DNA of 64,000 nucleotides from Aeromicrobium yanjiei (lineage in GTDB: Bacteria; Actinomycetota; Actinomycetes; Propionibacteriales; Nocardioidaceae): positions 868,001 to 932,000 of the forward strand of contig NZ_CP045737.1 in NCBI RefSeq assembly GCF_009649075.1. Reading direction: 5' to 3'. Shown here in pieces: positions 24,664 to 34,027 of this stretch; position 1 is the stretch's first letter; every line of letters starts with the position of its first letter. The notes under the pieces were generated by a model that was not told the origin of the DNA, did not search any database, and saw only the letters and a list, made by a program, of their open reading frames with translations. The position numbers and the translations under genes are program-made.

Positions 24664-25443
24664 TCAGGGCTGGCAGTGGGGGCACCAGAAGACGTTGCGC
24701 TCGGAGGTCGGCCGGTCGCCCAGCTGTCCGTTGAGCAACCGGGTGCCGCAGCGGCGGCAGCGGGCCCGCTCTCGGCTGTAGACCCACCGGTCCTCGCCGC
24801 TGCGGGTGCTGCCGGTGAACGAGCGCTCGATGCGCGACTTGTTGACGTCGAGCATGCGTTGGCCGCGGGAGATGACCCGCGCGACGTCTGGCACGTCACC
24901 GACGCGCCGGTGCGGCGACAGACCCATGATGAACAGCAGCTCGTTGACGTACTCGTTGCCGAATCCCGCGAGGTTGCGCTGGTCCATCAGGGCCAGGAAC
25001 ACCGGGCGGTCGGGGTCGGCCGAGACCCGGCGCACGGCCTCGTCGAGGTCCCAGTCCGGTCCGAGCAGATCGGGACCGAGATGGCCGATCGCCTCGGCCT
25101 CGTCGCTGCGGGCGAGGACCTCCAGGATGCCGAGGGAGTAGCCGATCGCCTGCCACTCCTGGTTCTCCAGGACTGCACGGGCGGAGTGCCCGGGCCGCCG
25201 CCAGTCGGTGCCGATCCGCTGGACGTGCCAGGCGCCCTCCATCTTCAGGTGCGAGTGGATCGAGTGCTCGGGCGTGCGGATCAACAGGTGCTTGCCGTGG
25301 CTCACGACCTCGTCGACACGAGAGCCGGACAGATCGACCGTCGCGAAGGCGGGCACCCGGAAGTCGGTGCGCGTCAGCACGCGGCCGGCCAGGGCCTCGC
25401 GGAGGTGGTGGGCAGTGCGCCAGACGGTGTCTCCCTCAGGCAT
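24664..25443 (-). CDS. Fpg/Nei family DNA glycosylase
   Basis: A 259-residue formamidopyrimidine/endonuclease VIII-type enzyme. MPEGDTVW gives the catalytic Pro2 and Glu3. GKHLLIR contains the beta-turn Lys, GFGNEYVNELLF is the helix-two-turn-helix, and CRRCGTRLLN plus CPHCQP form the C-terminal zinc finger. It removes oxidised bases and nicks the backbone. Its ATG overlaps the lhr end by 8 bases, and the Lhr-Nei pair is conserved in actinobacteria, suggesting joint repair work. Confidence 0.93.
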   Translation of the reverse strand: MPEGDTVWRTAHHLREALAGRVLTRTDFRVPAFATVDLSGSRVDEVVSHGKHLLIRTPEHSIHSHLKMEGAWHVQRIGTDWRRPGHSARAVLENQEWQAIGYSLGILEVLARSDEAEAIGHLGPDLLGPDWDLDEAVRRVSADPDRPVFLALMDQRNLAGFGNEYVNELLFIMGLSPHRRVGDVPDVARVISRGQRMLDVNKSRIERSFTGSTRSGEDRWVYSRERARCRRCGTRLLNGQLGDRPTSERNVFWCPHCQP

Positions 25444-28400
25444 CGAGTCGAAGCCCCTTGATCGTGCGCTCGAAGCCCGCCTCGGCCAACGCCTCGCCGA
25501 ACGGGCTGGGCGCGACCGGCTGGCCGTCGACGGTCTCGATCGTCAGCCGGCTGATGCGCCGGCCGCGGACCGTGGCCGCCAGCGAGGTGGCGGCGGCGGC
25601 GAGGCGCGCGGGATGGTCGTCGAACACCAGTGCCTTCTTGCCTCCCCGCTCGAGATAGACCACGAGCCGGCCGTCGTGCAGGACCACCAGCGAGCCGGCC
25701 TTGCGGGCCGGTCGGTGCCGGGTCGAGTCTGCCTCTGCGGCGCGCCCGGGCCAGGGCAGGGCCGCGCCGTAGGGATTGGCCGGGTCGGTCGCGGCCAGCG
25801 TCAGGGCGCGCGCATCGGTGGGCCGGTCGTCGTCGGTCGCGTGGGCGCGCATGCGGTCGACCGTGGAGGTCGCGGCGAACTGGGCGGCCCCCAACGTCTC
25901 GATGTAGTAGCCACGCAGCACCGAGCCGGTCTGCTCGAGCTCGCGCAGCACGCGGTAGATGCCTGCGAACCCGCCCGGCGTCTGCTCGGCCATGACCGAT
26001 CCCCGCGTCACGACGCCGTAGCGGCCGATGAGCGCCTCGGTGCGGGCCAGCTGCAGTGCGGTGGGGTCGCTGGTCGTCTCGGCGAGTGCGAACCACCGCC
26101 CGCTCACGGTCGGCGGGCCCTGCGCCGCGACGCGGGGCGAACGGGGTCGGCGACCGTGGATGCGGGCCCGGGGCGTGGGCCTGGTCGTGCGGTGGGCGCC
26201 GCCTCGACCCACGAGCGTGCGCAGCGGCGCGAAGGTGTCGTTGCTGACCTGCCCGCTCCAGACCAGGTCCCACAGCGCCTCGGTCACCAGCGTGTGGTCG
26301 GGCAGGCCGTTGTCGGTGCCGAGCGCGTCGACGAGCTGGCGGAACAAGAAGGCACCGCCTCCGGCGAGCGCCTCGACGATCGCGGTGTGCAGCGCGTCGG
26401 TCTCGCCCGGCTGGGCGCCCGCAGCGCGCAGCACGAAGTCGGCGGGATGCAGCTGGACCCAGCCGTCGTTGCCGGGCAGCGTGCCCGCGCCGGACCACAC
26501 CACCTCACCGGCCGAGGTCAGCTCGTCGAGCATCGCGGGGGAGTAGTCCCGGACGCGGGCGGGCAGGACCAGGGACTCCCAGGCCGAGGCCGGCAGCGCG
26601 AGGCCGGCCAGCTGGTCGATCACGGTCAGGACGCCGTCGGGGCCGCGCAGGCTGCCGCCGACGCCTTGCCAGGACGGCAGGAAGCGGGCGAACGTGCCGG
26701 GGTCGACCGGCTCGACCTGCTGGCGGGCGGCAGCCAGCGAGCGCGACCGGATGCGGCGCAGGACACCGGGCTCGACCCATTCGCTGCCCGTCGCCTGGGG
26801 CCGGAACTCGCCCTCGGTCAGCCGTCCGTCGCGGGACAGCCGGCGCAGGACCTGCTGCACCACGGCGGTGCCGAGGCCGAAGCGCTCCGCGACCTCCTGG
26901 GTCGTGAACGGTCCGTGGGTGCGGGTGTGCCGGGAGATCAGGTCGGTCAGCGGATCGGCGGGGGACTCGAGGTACGCCTCGGAGACGCCGAGCGGGATCA
27001 CCACGCCGAGGGCGTCGCGCAGCCGTCCGGCGTCCTCCACGACGGCCCAGCGGATCTCGCCGACCATCGACACCTCGATCGCGCGACGGGCCTCGCGCAG
27101 CTCGCCCAGCCACGTCGAGGCGTGCACCGCGACGTCGGGCTGCAGACGGGCGGCGACCTCCGTCTCGGTGAGCGGGCCCAGCATCCGCAGGAGGTCCGCG
27201 ACGCCCTCGACGTCCTTGGCCTGCCGGTCCGCGGTGAGTCGCTGCAGCTCGCGCTCGGTGCGCTCGAGCACGTCGGGGTCGAGCAGCTCGCGCAGCTCGG
27301 CCCGGCCGAGCAGCTCGGCGAGCAGCGTGGGGTCGAGCGTCAGGGCCGAGGCCCGGCGCTCGGCCAGCGGCGTGTCGCCCTCGTAGAGGAAGGCCGCGAC
27401 GTAGCCGAACAGGAGGTTCTGGGCGAACGGCGAGGCGCGCTCGGTGGTGACCTCGGCGATCTGCACCTCACGGGAAGCCAGGCGCCGGGTCAGGGCGGTG
27501 AGGGCCGGCAGGTCGTAGACGTCCTGGAGGCACTCCCGCGCGGTCTCGAGCAGGATCGGGAAGGTCGGGTACTTGCGGGCGACGTCGAGCAGCTGCGCCG
27601 AGCGCTGGCGCTGCTGCCACAAGGGGGCGCGCGATCCGGGGTTGCGGCGGGGCAGGAGCAGCGCGCGGGCCGCGCACTCGCGGAACCGTGACGCGAACAG
27701 GGCGGAGCCGCCGACCTCCTCGGTGACGATCTTGTCGAGCTCGTCGGCCTCGAAGACGAACAGGTCGGCGCCCGGGGGCTCGGTCTCGGTGTCGGGGATG
27801 CGCGCGACGATGCCGTCGTCGCTGGCCACGACCGAGCCGTCCATCCCGTAGCGCTCGACGATGCGGGCGGCGACGGCCAGGGCCCACGGGGCGTGGACGC
27901 GGCGACCGAACGGCGAGTGCAGGACGACCCGCCAGTCGCCGAGCTCGTCGCGGAACCGCTCGACCACGAGCGTGCGGTCGGACGGGACCTGCCCGGTCGC
28001 GGCCTTCTGCTCGCCGAGGTAGGCGGCCAGGTTGTCCGAGGCCCGCCGGTCCAGGCCGAGACCGGCCGTCTGCTGGGCGAGCTGCTCGGCAGAGAGGGCC
28101 GCGGCCTCACGCACGAACGCGCCGATCGCCTCGCCGAGCTCATGGGGTCGACCGATCGCGTCGCCCTTCCAGAACGGCAGCCGCGCGGGCTGGCCGAATG
28201 CGGGCGTGACGTTGACCCGGTCGTGGGTGATCTCCTGGATGCGCCAGCTCGTGGCGCCGAGGGCGAAGACGTCGTTGATCCGCGACTCGTAGACCATCTC
28301 CTCGTCGAGCTCGCCGACCTTGCGGGAGCCGGTCTCCTCGGTGCCGGCCGCGAGGAAGACCCCGAACATGCCGCGGTCGGGGATCGTCCCGCCGCTGGTG

Positions 28401-29992
28401 ACGGCCAGGCGCTGGGCACCGGGCCGACCCGTGATCGTCCCGGCGTCGCGGTCCCACACCAGGCGTGGGCGCAGCTCGGCGAACTCGTCGGAGGGATAGC
28501 GGCCCGACAACAGGTCGAGTGTCGCGTCGTAGGCCGACCGGGGCAGCGTCGCGAACGGGGCGCTGCGTCGGACGGTGTCGAACCACTCCTCGACGTCGAG
28601 GCTCTCCAGCGCGGTCGCGGCGACGGTCTGCTGGGCGAGGATGTCGAGCGGGTTGGCGGGGATGTCGAGCCGCTCGATCAGGCCCTGCTGCATGCGTGCG
28701 GTGGTCACGGTGGCCCCGAGCAGGTCCTGGCGTGACGTGGGATAGAGCACGCCGCGGGACAGCTCGCCGACCTGGTGACCCGCGCGGCCGACCCGCTGCA
28801 GCGCGCTCGCGACCGACGGGGGCGTCGACACCAGCACGACCAGGTCGACCGCGCCCATGTCGATGCCCAGCTCCAGGCTCGACGTCGCCACGACGCACCG
28901 CAGCCGGCCCGACTTGAGCTCGTCCTCGATCAGCGCCCGCTGGTCCTTGCTGACCGAGCCGTGGTGGGCGCGCGCCAGCACGGGCTCGGCCCCCTCGGAC
29001 TGTGCGCTGCCGCCCATCAGCTGGGCGGGGGGACGAGGGGAGTCCCGGGGCACCGACTCGGCCTCGAGGTGCTTGGCGTACGCCTCGTTGAGGCGCGCGG
29101 TGAGGCGTTCGGCCACACCGCGGGAGTTGACGAAGACGATCGTCGAGCGGTGCTCGAGGACCCGGCGCATCACGGACTCCTCGACGTGCGGCCAGATGCT
29201 GCCGCGCGGTGCGTCCTCCTCGAGGGCGCGGGCGCCGCTGCCCTCGTCGCGGGGCGGCGCCGGGATGCTGGTCATGTCCTCGACCGGGACCTCGACGTGC
29301 ATCTCCAGGCGGCTGGGCGACTCGGGGGCGACGACGCGCACCGGGCTGGACCCGGCGAGGAAACGGGCCACCTCGTCGTGAGGGCGCACCGTCGCGCTCA
29401 GGCCGATCCGTCGCGCGGGGGTGTCGAGCAGGGCGTCGAGCCGCTCGAGCGACACCGCCAGGTGGGCGCCCCGCTTGGTGCCGGCCACGGCATGGATCTC
29501 ATCGACGATCACGGTGTCGACGCTGCGTAGCGTCTCGCGCGCGGCCGAGGTGAGCATGAGGAACAGCGACTCGGGTGTCGTGATGAGGATGTCGGGGGGC
29601 CGGGTGACGAGGGCGCGCCGGTCGCGCGGGGAGGTGTCGCCCGAGCGGACGCCGACAGTGACCTCCTGGAACTCGTCGCCGCGCCGTGCCGCGGCCTGCG
29701 TGATGCCGACCAGGGGCGAGCGCAGGTTGCGCTCGACGTCGACGGCGAGCGCCTTGAGCGGCGAGATGTAGAGCACCCGGGTGCCCTCCGACTGCTCCGC
29801 GTGCATCAGCCGGTCGATCGCCGAGAGGAACGCCGCGAGCGTCTTGCCCGAGCCGGTCGGCGCGACGACCAGCACGTGCTCGTCGCCGGCGACGCCGTCC
29901 CACGCGCCCATCTGGGCGGGGGTCGGGGCCTCGAAGGACTCGGTGAACCACGCCCGGGTCGCGGGCGCGAACCTGGCGAGCGGATCGGGCAT
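25436..29992 (-). CDS. lhr: Large Lhr-type ATP-dependent DNA helicase
   Basis: A 1518-residue SF2 helicase, full length for the actinobacterial Lhr family. Walker A APTGSGKT is at residues 44-51, the DEAH-type box is DEIH, motif III is in GLSATV, and motif VI is in QRVGRAGHQ. After the RecA domains come winged-helix and Lhr-core domains, then a long C-terminal extension. Mycobacterial Lhr tracks 3' to 5' on single strands and unwinds RNA:DNA hybrids; DNA damage induces it. The start is MPDPLARF. The frame is open further up without support. Confidence 0.96.
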   Translation of the reverse strand: MPDPLARFAPATRAWFTESFEAPTPAQMGAWDGVAGDEHVLVVAPTGSGKTLAAFLSAIDRLMHAEQSEGTRVLYISPLKALAVDVERNLRSPLVGITQAAARRGDEFQEVTVGVRSGDTSPRDRRALVTRPPDILITTPESLFLMLTSAARETLRSVDTVIVDEIHAVAGTKRGAHLAVSLERLDALLDTPARRIGLSATVRPHDEVARFLAGSSPVRVVAPESPSRLEMHVEVPVEDMTSIPAPPRDEGSGARALEEDAPRGSIWPHVEESVMRRVLEHRSTIVFVNSRGVAERLTARLNEAYAKHLEAESVPRDSPRPPAQLMGGSAQSEGAEPVLARAHHGSVSKDQRALIEDELKSGRLRCVVATSSLELGIDMGAVDLVVLVSTPPSVASALQRVGRAGHQVGELSRGVLYPTSRQDLLGATVTTARMQQGLIERLDIPANPLDILAQQTVAATALESLDVEEWFDTVRRSAPFATLPRSAYDATLDLLSGRYPSDEFAELRPRLVWDRDAGTITGRPGAQRLAVTSGGTIPDRGMFGVFLAAGTEETGSRKVGELDEEMVYESRINDVFALGATSWRIQEITHDRVNVTPAFGQPARLPFWKGDAIGRPHELGEAIGAFVREAAALSAEQLAQQTAGLGLDRRASDNLAAYLGEQKAATGQVPSDRTLVVERFRDELGDWRVVLHSPFGRRVHAPWALAVAARIVERYGMDGSVVASDDGIVARIPDTETEPPGADLFVFEADELDKIVTEEVGGSALFASRFRECAARALLLPRRNPGSRAPLWQQRQRSAQLLDVARKYPTFPILLETARECLQDVYDLPALTALTRRLASREVQIAEVTTERASPFAQNLLFGYVAAFLYEGDTPLAERRASALTLDPTLLAELLGRAELRELLDPDVLERTERELQRLTADRQAKDVEGVADLLRMLGPLTETEVAARLQPDVAVHASTWLGELREARRAIEVSMVGEIRWAVVEDAGRLRDALGVVIPLGVSEAYLESPADPLTDLISRHTRTHGPFTTQEVAERFGLGTAVVQQVLRRLSRDGRLTEGEFRPQATGSEWVEPGVLRRIRSRSLAAARQQVEPVDPGTFARFLPSWQGVGGSLRGPDGVLTVIDQLAGLALPASAWESLVLPARVRDYSPAMLDELTSAGEVVWSGAGTLPGNDGWVQLHPADFVLRAAGAQPGETDALHTAIVEALAGGGAFLFRQLVDALGTDNGLPDHTLVTEALWDLVWSGQVSNDTFAPLRTLVGRGGAHRTTRPTPRARIHGRRPRSPRVAAQGPPTVSGRWFALAETTSDPTALQLARTEALIGRYGVVTRGSVMAEQTPGGFAGIYRVLRELEQTGSVLRGYYIETLGAAQFAATSTVDRMRAHATDDDRPTDARALTLAATDPANPYGAALPWPGRAAEADSTRHRPARKAGSLVVLHDGRLVVYLERGGKKALVFDDHPARLAAAATSLAATVRGRRISRLTIETVDGQPVAPSPFGEALAEAGFERTIKGLRLDA

Positions 29993-30092
29993 GCCCCCAT
30001 GGTTCCAGCCGGGTACGACAACCGCTCGGTGTGGAGCACTGGACGCACCCGACCGCGTACGCTGTTCATCGCCCGCTCGAAGAACAGGAGAG

Positions 30093-31127
30093 ATGCCCGA
30101 CGTGTCGGACACCAGCCTGAAGTGGTTGACCGCGCTGGTCGCCGCAGGCCTCGTCGCGGTCGTCGCGCTCGGCTCGATCGTCGGCTCGCGCTCGGTGGCC
30201 GAGGCCCTGCGACCCGCGTCCGAGCAGGCGTTGGCCGCTGCCGGCCTCGACGGCGTCTCGGTCACGTTCGAGGGCCGGGAGGCCTCGCTCAGCGGCGGCA
30301 GCGGGACCGATCTGCGTGAGGCGCGCGAGGTCGTGGAGGGAGTCGACGGCGTGCGCTGGGCGCGGGTCGTGGACGGCCCGGACACCGATGCGCAGGAGCG
30401 GGTCGACGCCTCCGCCCCCGACGCGTCGACGATCGCCCTCGAGCGCACGTCGCGCGGAGTCGCGATCAGCGGCGTCGTGCCCGACGCAGACGCAGCCGCC
30501 GGCATCAAGGCCGCCGTCTCCCTCACCTACGGCGTCACGGTCTCGGGGGATCTGAGGGTGGACCCCGACGTGGAGGCGGCCCGGTGGGTGGGCGCGTTCC
30601 CGGGCGTGCTGGGGGACGTCATCGCCGTCCGTGACCTGCAGCTCACGATCGACGGGGCCGACACCGCGAGGATCCGGGGCACCGTCCGCAGCACGGCAGG
30701 ACGACACCGCGTCGTCGATCTCCTCGCGACCGCGATGCCGGACCTGGAGGTCGACGACGATCTCACGATCGACCACGGCGGGCTCGGCCGGGACGACGCG
30801 GCAGTCCTCGACGGCACGAGGATCGTCTTCCCGACAGGTGCTGCGTACCTCACAGGTCAGGACGGCGCGGCCCTCGCGGCAGTGGCCGACGTGATGCGTC
30901 GCCACGACGACGTCCGGATCGAGGTCGGCGCCCACGTCGGTCCGAAGGACCCCGAGCAGGGGCAGGTGCTGGGCCGGGACCGGGCCGCGGCCGTGACGTC
31001 CTACCTCGTCGGCCTCGGGATCGATCCCGACCGCATCTCGCAGCGGACCTACGCCTCGCCCTCGGCGGGGATCAGCGCGACCGACGAGCGGTACCGCCGC
31101 GTCGACCTCGTCGTGAAGGAGGGCTGA
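30093..31127 (+). CDS. ArfA/OmpATb-like protein: membrane anchor, BON domains, OmpA-like domain
   Basis: A 344-residue protein. One N-terminal helix (WLTALVAAGLVAVVALGSIV) anchors it. About residues 35-190 form two BON-like units (VSVTFEGREASLSG and a GVAISGVVPDADAAAGIKAAV repeat, read in parts). The C-terminal OmpA-like domain has IVFPTGAAYL and the conserved end DRAAAVTSYLVGLGIDPDRI. This matches the layout of M. tuberculosis ArfA, linked to ammonia release and acid adaptation. AGGAG sits 6 bases before the ATG. Divergent from lhr and 3 bases before the next gene. Confidence 0.85.
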   Translation: MPDVSDTSLKWLTALVAAGLVAVVALGSIVGSRSVAEALRPASEQALAAAGLDGVSVTFEGREASLSGGSGTDLREAREVVEGVDGVRWARVVDGPDTDAQERVDASAPDASTIALERTSRGVAISGVVPDADAAAGIKAAVSLTYGVTVSGDLRVDPDVEAARWVGAFPGVLGDVIAVRDLQLTIDGADTARIRGTVRSTAGRHRVVDLLATAMPDLEVDDDLTIDHGGLGRDDAAVLDGTRIVFPTGAAYLTGQDGAALAAVADVMRRHDDVRIEVGAHVGPKDPEQGQVLGRDRAAAVTSYLVGLGIDPDRISQRTYASPSAGISATDERYRRVDLVVKEG

Positions 31128-31130
31128 GCG

Positions 31131-31622
31131 ATGTCGAGCCACACGATCGGCGAGATCGCCGTCTGGCTGCTGGGCGCCGGAGTGCTGGGATTCGTCCTCG
31201 GCTGGCTGGTGCGTGAGCTGCAGGTGCGGGCCCGCAGGCGACGGGCCCCGGGCCCCGTCATGAAGGCTGTGCCCTCGCCCGAGCCGAAGCCCGAACCCCG
31301 GCCGGAGCGGGAACCCGAGCCGGACCCGGAGCCGGAACCCGAGCCGGAACCCGAGCCCGGGCCGAAGCCGCGCTCGCGCGGTGTCGAGCCGCCGTCGGCC
31401 GACCACGTCATCAAGGGCAACACGTCCTCGAAGATCTATCACCTCCCGGACAGCCCCGCGTACGCCCGGACCAAGGCCGGCGCGTGGTTCCGCACCGAGG
31501 CCGAGGCCGAGGAGGCGGGCTTCCGCAAGGCCGGCGCGCCCCGCAGGAACGCCGCCAAGAAGGCCCAGGCCTCGAAGGCGCCGACGAAGAAGAAGCCGCC
31601 CGAGGAGCCTGACGGGGCCTGA
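31131..31622 (+). CDS. Membrane-anchored protein with Pro-Glu stalk and sunset domain
   Basis: A 163-residue protein. It has one membrane helix (residues 8-27), a basic stop-transfer segment, a rigid Pro/Glu/Lys stalk (about 49-80, mostly EP dipeptides) and a compact domain at 93-132 with IKGNTSSKIYHLPDSPAY and GAWFRTEAEAEEAGFRKA. That domain fits what databases call a sunset domain, often found near the wall or nuclease-like folds. The end is Lys/Ala-rich. It starts 3 bases after the ArfA-like gene, so the two probably work together, in the way ArfB and ArfC accompany ArfA in mycobacteria. Confidence 0.72.
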   Translation: MSSHTIGEIAVWLLGAGVLGFVLGWLVRELQVRARRRRAPGPVMKAVPSPEPKPEPRPEREPEPDPEPEPEPEPEPGPKPRSRGVEPPSADHVIKGNTSSKIYHLPDSPAYARTKAGAWFRTEAEAEEAGFRKAGAPRRNAAKKAQASKAPTKKKPPEEPDGA

Positions 31623-31668
31623 GGCACGCCTCCTTGGGAGACAACCTGGCATGGGGCATGCTGGCCGC

Positions 31669-32703
31669 ATGAACCTGCGTCTCCTGGTTGCGGCGACCGC
31701 CGCGTCCCTTGCTCTGGCCGCCTGCAGCTCCTCCTCGGACTCCACTCAGAAGGCGTCGCCCGAGCCGAGCAAGGGCACGGCGAAGCAGCTGGTGGAGGTG
31801 TCCCCGCTCACGGGCAAGGCGATGAAGAAGGGTCGTCCGGACAACCCCGTCTTCGTCGTGAAGATCGAGAACACGATCGGCGGAGCGCCGCAGTACGGTC
31901 TCGACCAGGCCGACCTGGTCATCGAGGAGCTCGTCGAGGGCGGACTGACGCGCCTCGCCGCCTTCTACTACTCCTCGCTGCCGTCCAAGGTCGGCCACGT
32001 GCGCTCGCTACGCACCAGCGACATCGGCATCGCGGGCCCCGTCGGGGGCCAGATCGTCGCGTCCGGCGGCGCCACCGGGGCGTACAACAAGGTCAAGGGC
32101 GCCGGCATCAAGGTCTTCTCCGAGGACGACGGCGCTCCTGGCTTCAGCAGCGATCCGCTGAAGGTCCGCCCCTACAACCGCCTGATCGACCTCAAGACCG
32201 TGGCCCGCAACGCCAAGGCCACGACGATCCCCGGGCCGTACCTGCCGTGGTCGCAGGGCTCGGACCCCACGCCGAAGCCCTCGAGCTCGACCGGCGCGAC
32301 GGCGACGCCCAAGCCGAAGAAGGCGACGACCGCGACCGTGCGGTTCTCGCCCTCGACCGCGACGTCGTGGGCGCTCAAGGGCCGCAAGTGGGTCCGCACG
32401 AACGGCCACGCCGAGGCCGGCAAGGACTTCGAGGCCGACACCATGATCGTGCTGTCGTGCCGTGTGGGAGATGCGGGTTACACCGATCCCGCGGGCAATC
32501 CCGTGCCGGAGACCGTGTTCGAGGGCAGTGGGGAGGCGCGGATCTTCCACGGCAACCGCGTGACCTCGGTGACATGGGTCAAGCCGGGGCTCACCAAGGG
32601 GCTGCGGTTCAGGACCGCGGACGGCAAGCCGTACCGCATCGAGCCCGGCAAGGTGTTCCTCGAGCTGGTGCCCGAGGGCGACGGCGGGGTCAGCTTCAGC
32701 TGA
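31669..32703 (+). CDS. DUF3048 (YerB-like) lipoprotein
   Basis: A 344-residue lipoprotein with the signal RLLVAATAASLALAAC and lipobox LAAC (Cys19). The mature part holds two DUF3048 domains: PVFVVKIENTIGGAPQYGLDQADLV and GGLTRLAAFYY in the first, and later FEGSGEARIFHGNRVTSVTW. A Pro/Ser/Thr/Lys linker lies around residues 205-220. The fold is known from B. subtilis YerB. Its role is unknown. CATGCT (31657-31662) ends 6 bases before the ATG. Its 3' end overlaps that of the converging TetR gene by 8 bases. Confidence 0.88.
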   Translation: MNLRLLVAATAASLALAACSSSSDSTQKASPEPSKGTAKQLVEVSPLTGKAMKKGRPDNPVFVVKIENTIGGAPQYGLDQADLVIEELVEGGLTRLAAFYYSSLPSKVGHVRSLRTSDIGIAGPVGGQIVASGGATGAYNKVKGAGIKVFSEDDGAPGFSSDPLKVRPYNRLIDLKTVARNAKATTIPGPYLPWSQGSDPTPKPSSSTGATATPKPKKATTATVRFSPSTATSWALKGRKWVRTNGHAEAGKDFEADTMIVLSCRVGDAGYTDPAGNPVPETVFEGSGEARIFHGNRVTSVTWVKPGLTKGLRFRTADGKPYRIEPGKVFLELVPEGDGGVSFS

Positions 32704-33367
32704 TCGGGTGCCCCTCCTGCGGCAGCAGCCGCAGGCCGGTCAGGAGCGCACCGATCGTGGCCTTGACCTCCTCGCTGGCCGCGTCCGGGTCGTCGGCGTC
32801 CGACACGTACTCCGAGGCCGAGCGGATCGCGCCGTAGAAGACGGCGGCGAAGGCCTCGCCCAGGCCGTCGGCGTCGCCGAGATCGGCCAGCAGGTCGTCC
32901 ACGACCCGCTGGACGATGCCGAACGACGAGGCCTTCTCAGCCTCGTGCCAGCGCTCGTGACCGAGGGCGACCGGGCCCTCCTGCATGCAGATGCGGCGGA
33001 ACTGCGGCTGGCGGCAGACCTGGAGGAACTTGTCCATGCCGATCTGCGCCCGCTCCCACGGGTCCTTCGAGGCGTTGATCGACTTCTCGATCTCGGCGGT
33101 CGTCGACTCCTGCACGCGCAGGAAGACGTTCTCGAACAGCGCGAGCTTGCTCGGGAAGTGGTGGTAGAGCGCACCCTTGGTGACCCGCGCGGCCGCAACG
33201 ACCTCGTCGAGGGACGTGCCTGCGTAGCCGTGATCGGTGAACAGGGTCGTCGCGCTGTCCAGGAGGGCCTTCTTGGTGCTCGAGGAGTAGTCCTGGCGAC
33301 GTGTGGTCTTGGTGGTCTTGCGAGCGGTGCGCAGGACGCTCTTCGTCACGCGTGCGGGATGGGACAT
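32696..33367 (-). CDS. TetR family transcriptional regulator
   Basis: A 223-residue regulator. After a basic N-terminal tail the HTH spans about residues 32-72 (ALLDSATTLFTDHGYAGTSL, VVAAARVTKGALYHHFPSK). The C-terminal helical domain binds an unknown ligand. TAGACT (33375-33380) ends 7 bases before the ATG. The palindromes at 33445-33484, in front of the divergent gene, are the likely binding sites. Confidence 0.92.
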   Translation of the reverse strand: MSHPARVTKSVLRTARKTTKTTRRQDYSSSTKKALLDSATTLFTDHGYAGTSLDEVVAAARVTKGALYHHFPSKLALFENVFLRVQESTTAEIEKSINASKDPWERAQIGMDKFLQVCRQPQFRRICMQEGPVALGHERWHEAEKASSFGIVQRVVDDLLADLGDADGLGEAFAAVFYGAIRSASEYVSDADDPDAASEEVKATIGALLTGLRLLPQEGHPIS

Positions 33368-33422
33368 GGCACCGAGTCTACGGTGATCGGCGTCTCGTGC
33401 CCCGAATCACAGCGCCCGAGGT

Positions 33423-33484
33423 TTGCCTGTACCGCCGGTCGGTCACATACTGAGAGTACGTACCGAGAGTATGTAACTCTCGGT
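33423..33484 (+). promoter_or_regulatory. Promoter with two overlapping palindromic operators
   Basis: TTGCCT (33423-33428), a 17-base spacer, and CATACT (33446-33451) form a promoter for the gene at 33513. The -10 is inside palindrome 1, ACATACT-N5-TACGTA-N5-AGTATGT (33445-33474). Palindrome 2, ACCGAGAG-N7-CTCTCGGT (33462-33484), overlaps its right half. A TAC[TC]GAGAGTA[CT]G direct repeat with 13-base period underlies both. Binding would block RNA polymerase. Confidence 0.75.
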
Positions 33485-33512
33485 TTCCGACGGAACAGGA
33501 AGGAGCAGACCC

Positions 33513-34010
33513 ATGACCTGGGATGCTTACAACCGTCGCAAGGAATCTCTTCGCGGGATGCTGGCTGTCAAGGACGCCCACCGCGACCTCAGCCTCACCG
33601 AGCTCATCGACGCCACCGAGGGTGGGCGGGACGCCTTCCCGACCGACACCGACGCGCTCTTCGAGCTCCAGATGACCTGGTTCCAGCGGCTCAGCGGGCA
33701 CATGGAGCGGCTCATCTGCGAGGGCCAGGAGGACCCCGGCATGGTCGCGGTGACGGCGTGGGTCAGCACGGCCGCCGATCTGCCGTCCGTCCGCGCCCTG
33801 CTCGACGCCCACCGGGACGAGCCCGCGCTGCGCAAGGCGTTCGCGAAGGAGCTGGCCTACCTCGCGACCTCGGCGGGTGTGCCGCCGCACCGGGGCCAGC
33901 AGATCCAGGACTCGGCCCGCAGGACGTGGGCCACCCGTGCGCCGAGCCGGCAGGACGACGTGCACCGGGGCGGGCTGCTGTCCCGTCTGCGCAACGCGAT
34001 CGCTGCCTGA
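33513..34010 (+). CDS. Unknown protein controlled by the TetR operator
   Basis: A 165-residue soluble protein that I do not recognise. It is mainly helical and begins MTWDAYNRRKESLRGML. A middle segment, FELQMTWFQRLSGHMERLICEGQED, looks amphipathic (one cysteine). The C-terminal third is basic with a Gly-rich LLSRLRNAIAA end. No signal or membrane helix. GGAAGGAG lies 6-13 bases before the ATG. The palindromic promoter and divergent TetR suggest induction by a small molecule. Confidence 0.75.
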   Translation: MTWDAYNRRKESLRGMLAVKDAHRDLSLTELIDATEGGRDAFPTDTDALFELQMTWFQRLSGHMERLICEGQEDPGMVAVTAWVSTAADLPSVRALLDAHRDEPALRKAFAKELAYLATSAGVPPHRGQQIQDSARRTWATRAPSRQDDVHRGGLLSRLRNAIAA

Positions 34011-34027
34011 GCGGATCGGCGCGGACG

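Noticed and set aside
29993-30526. N-terminal extension of Lhr by about 178 residues
   Set aside because: The upstream in-frame stretch is low-complexity, lies antisense to the start of the ArfA-like gene, and the family begins close to MPDPLARF.
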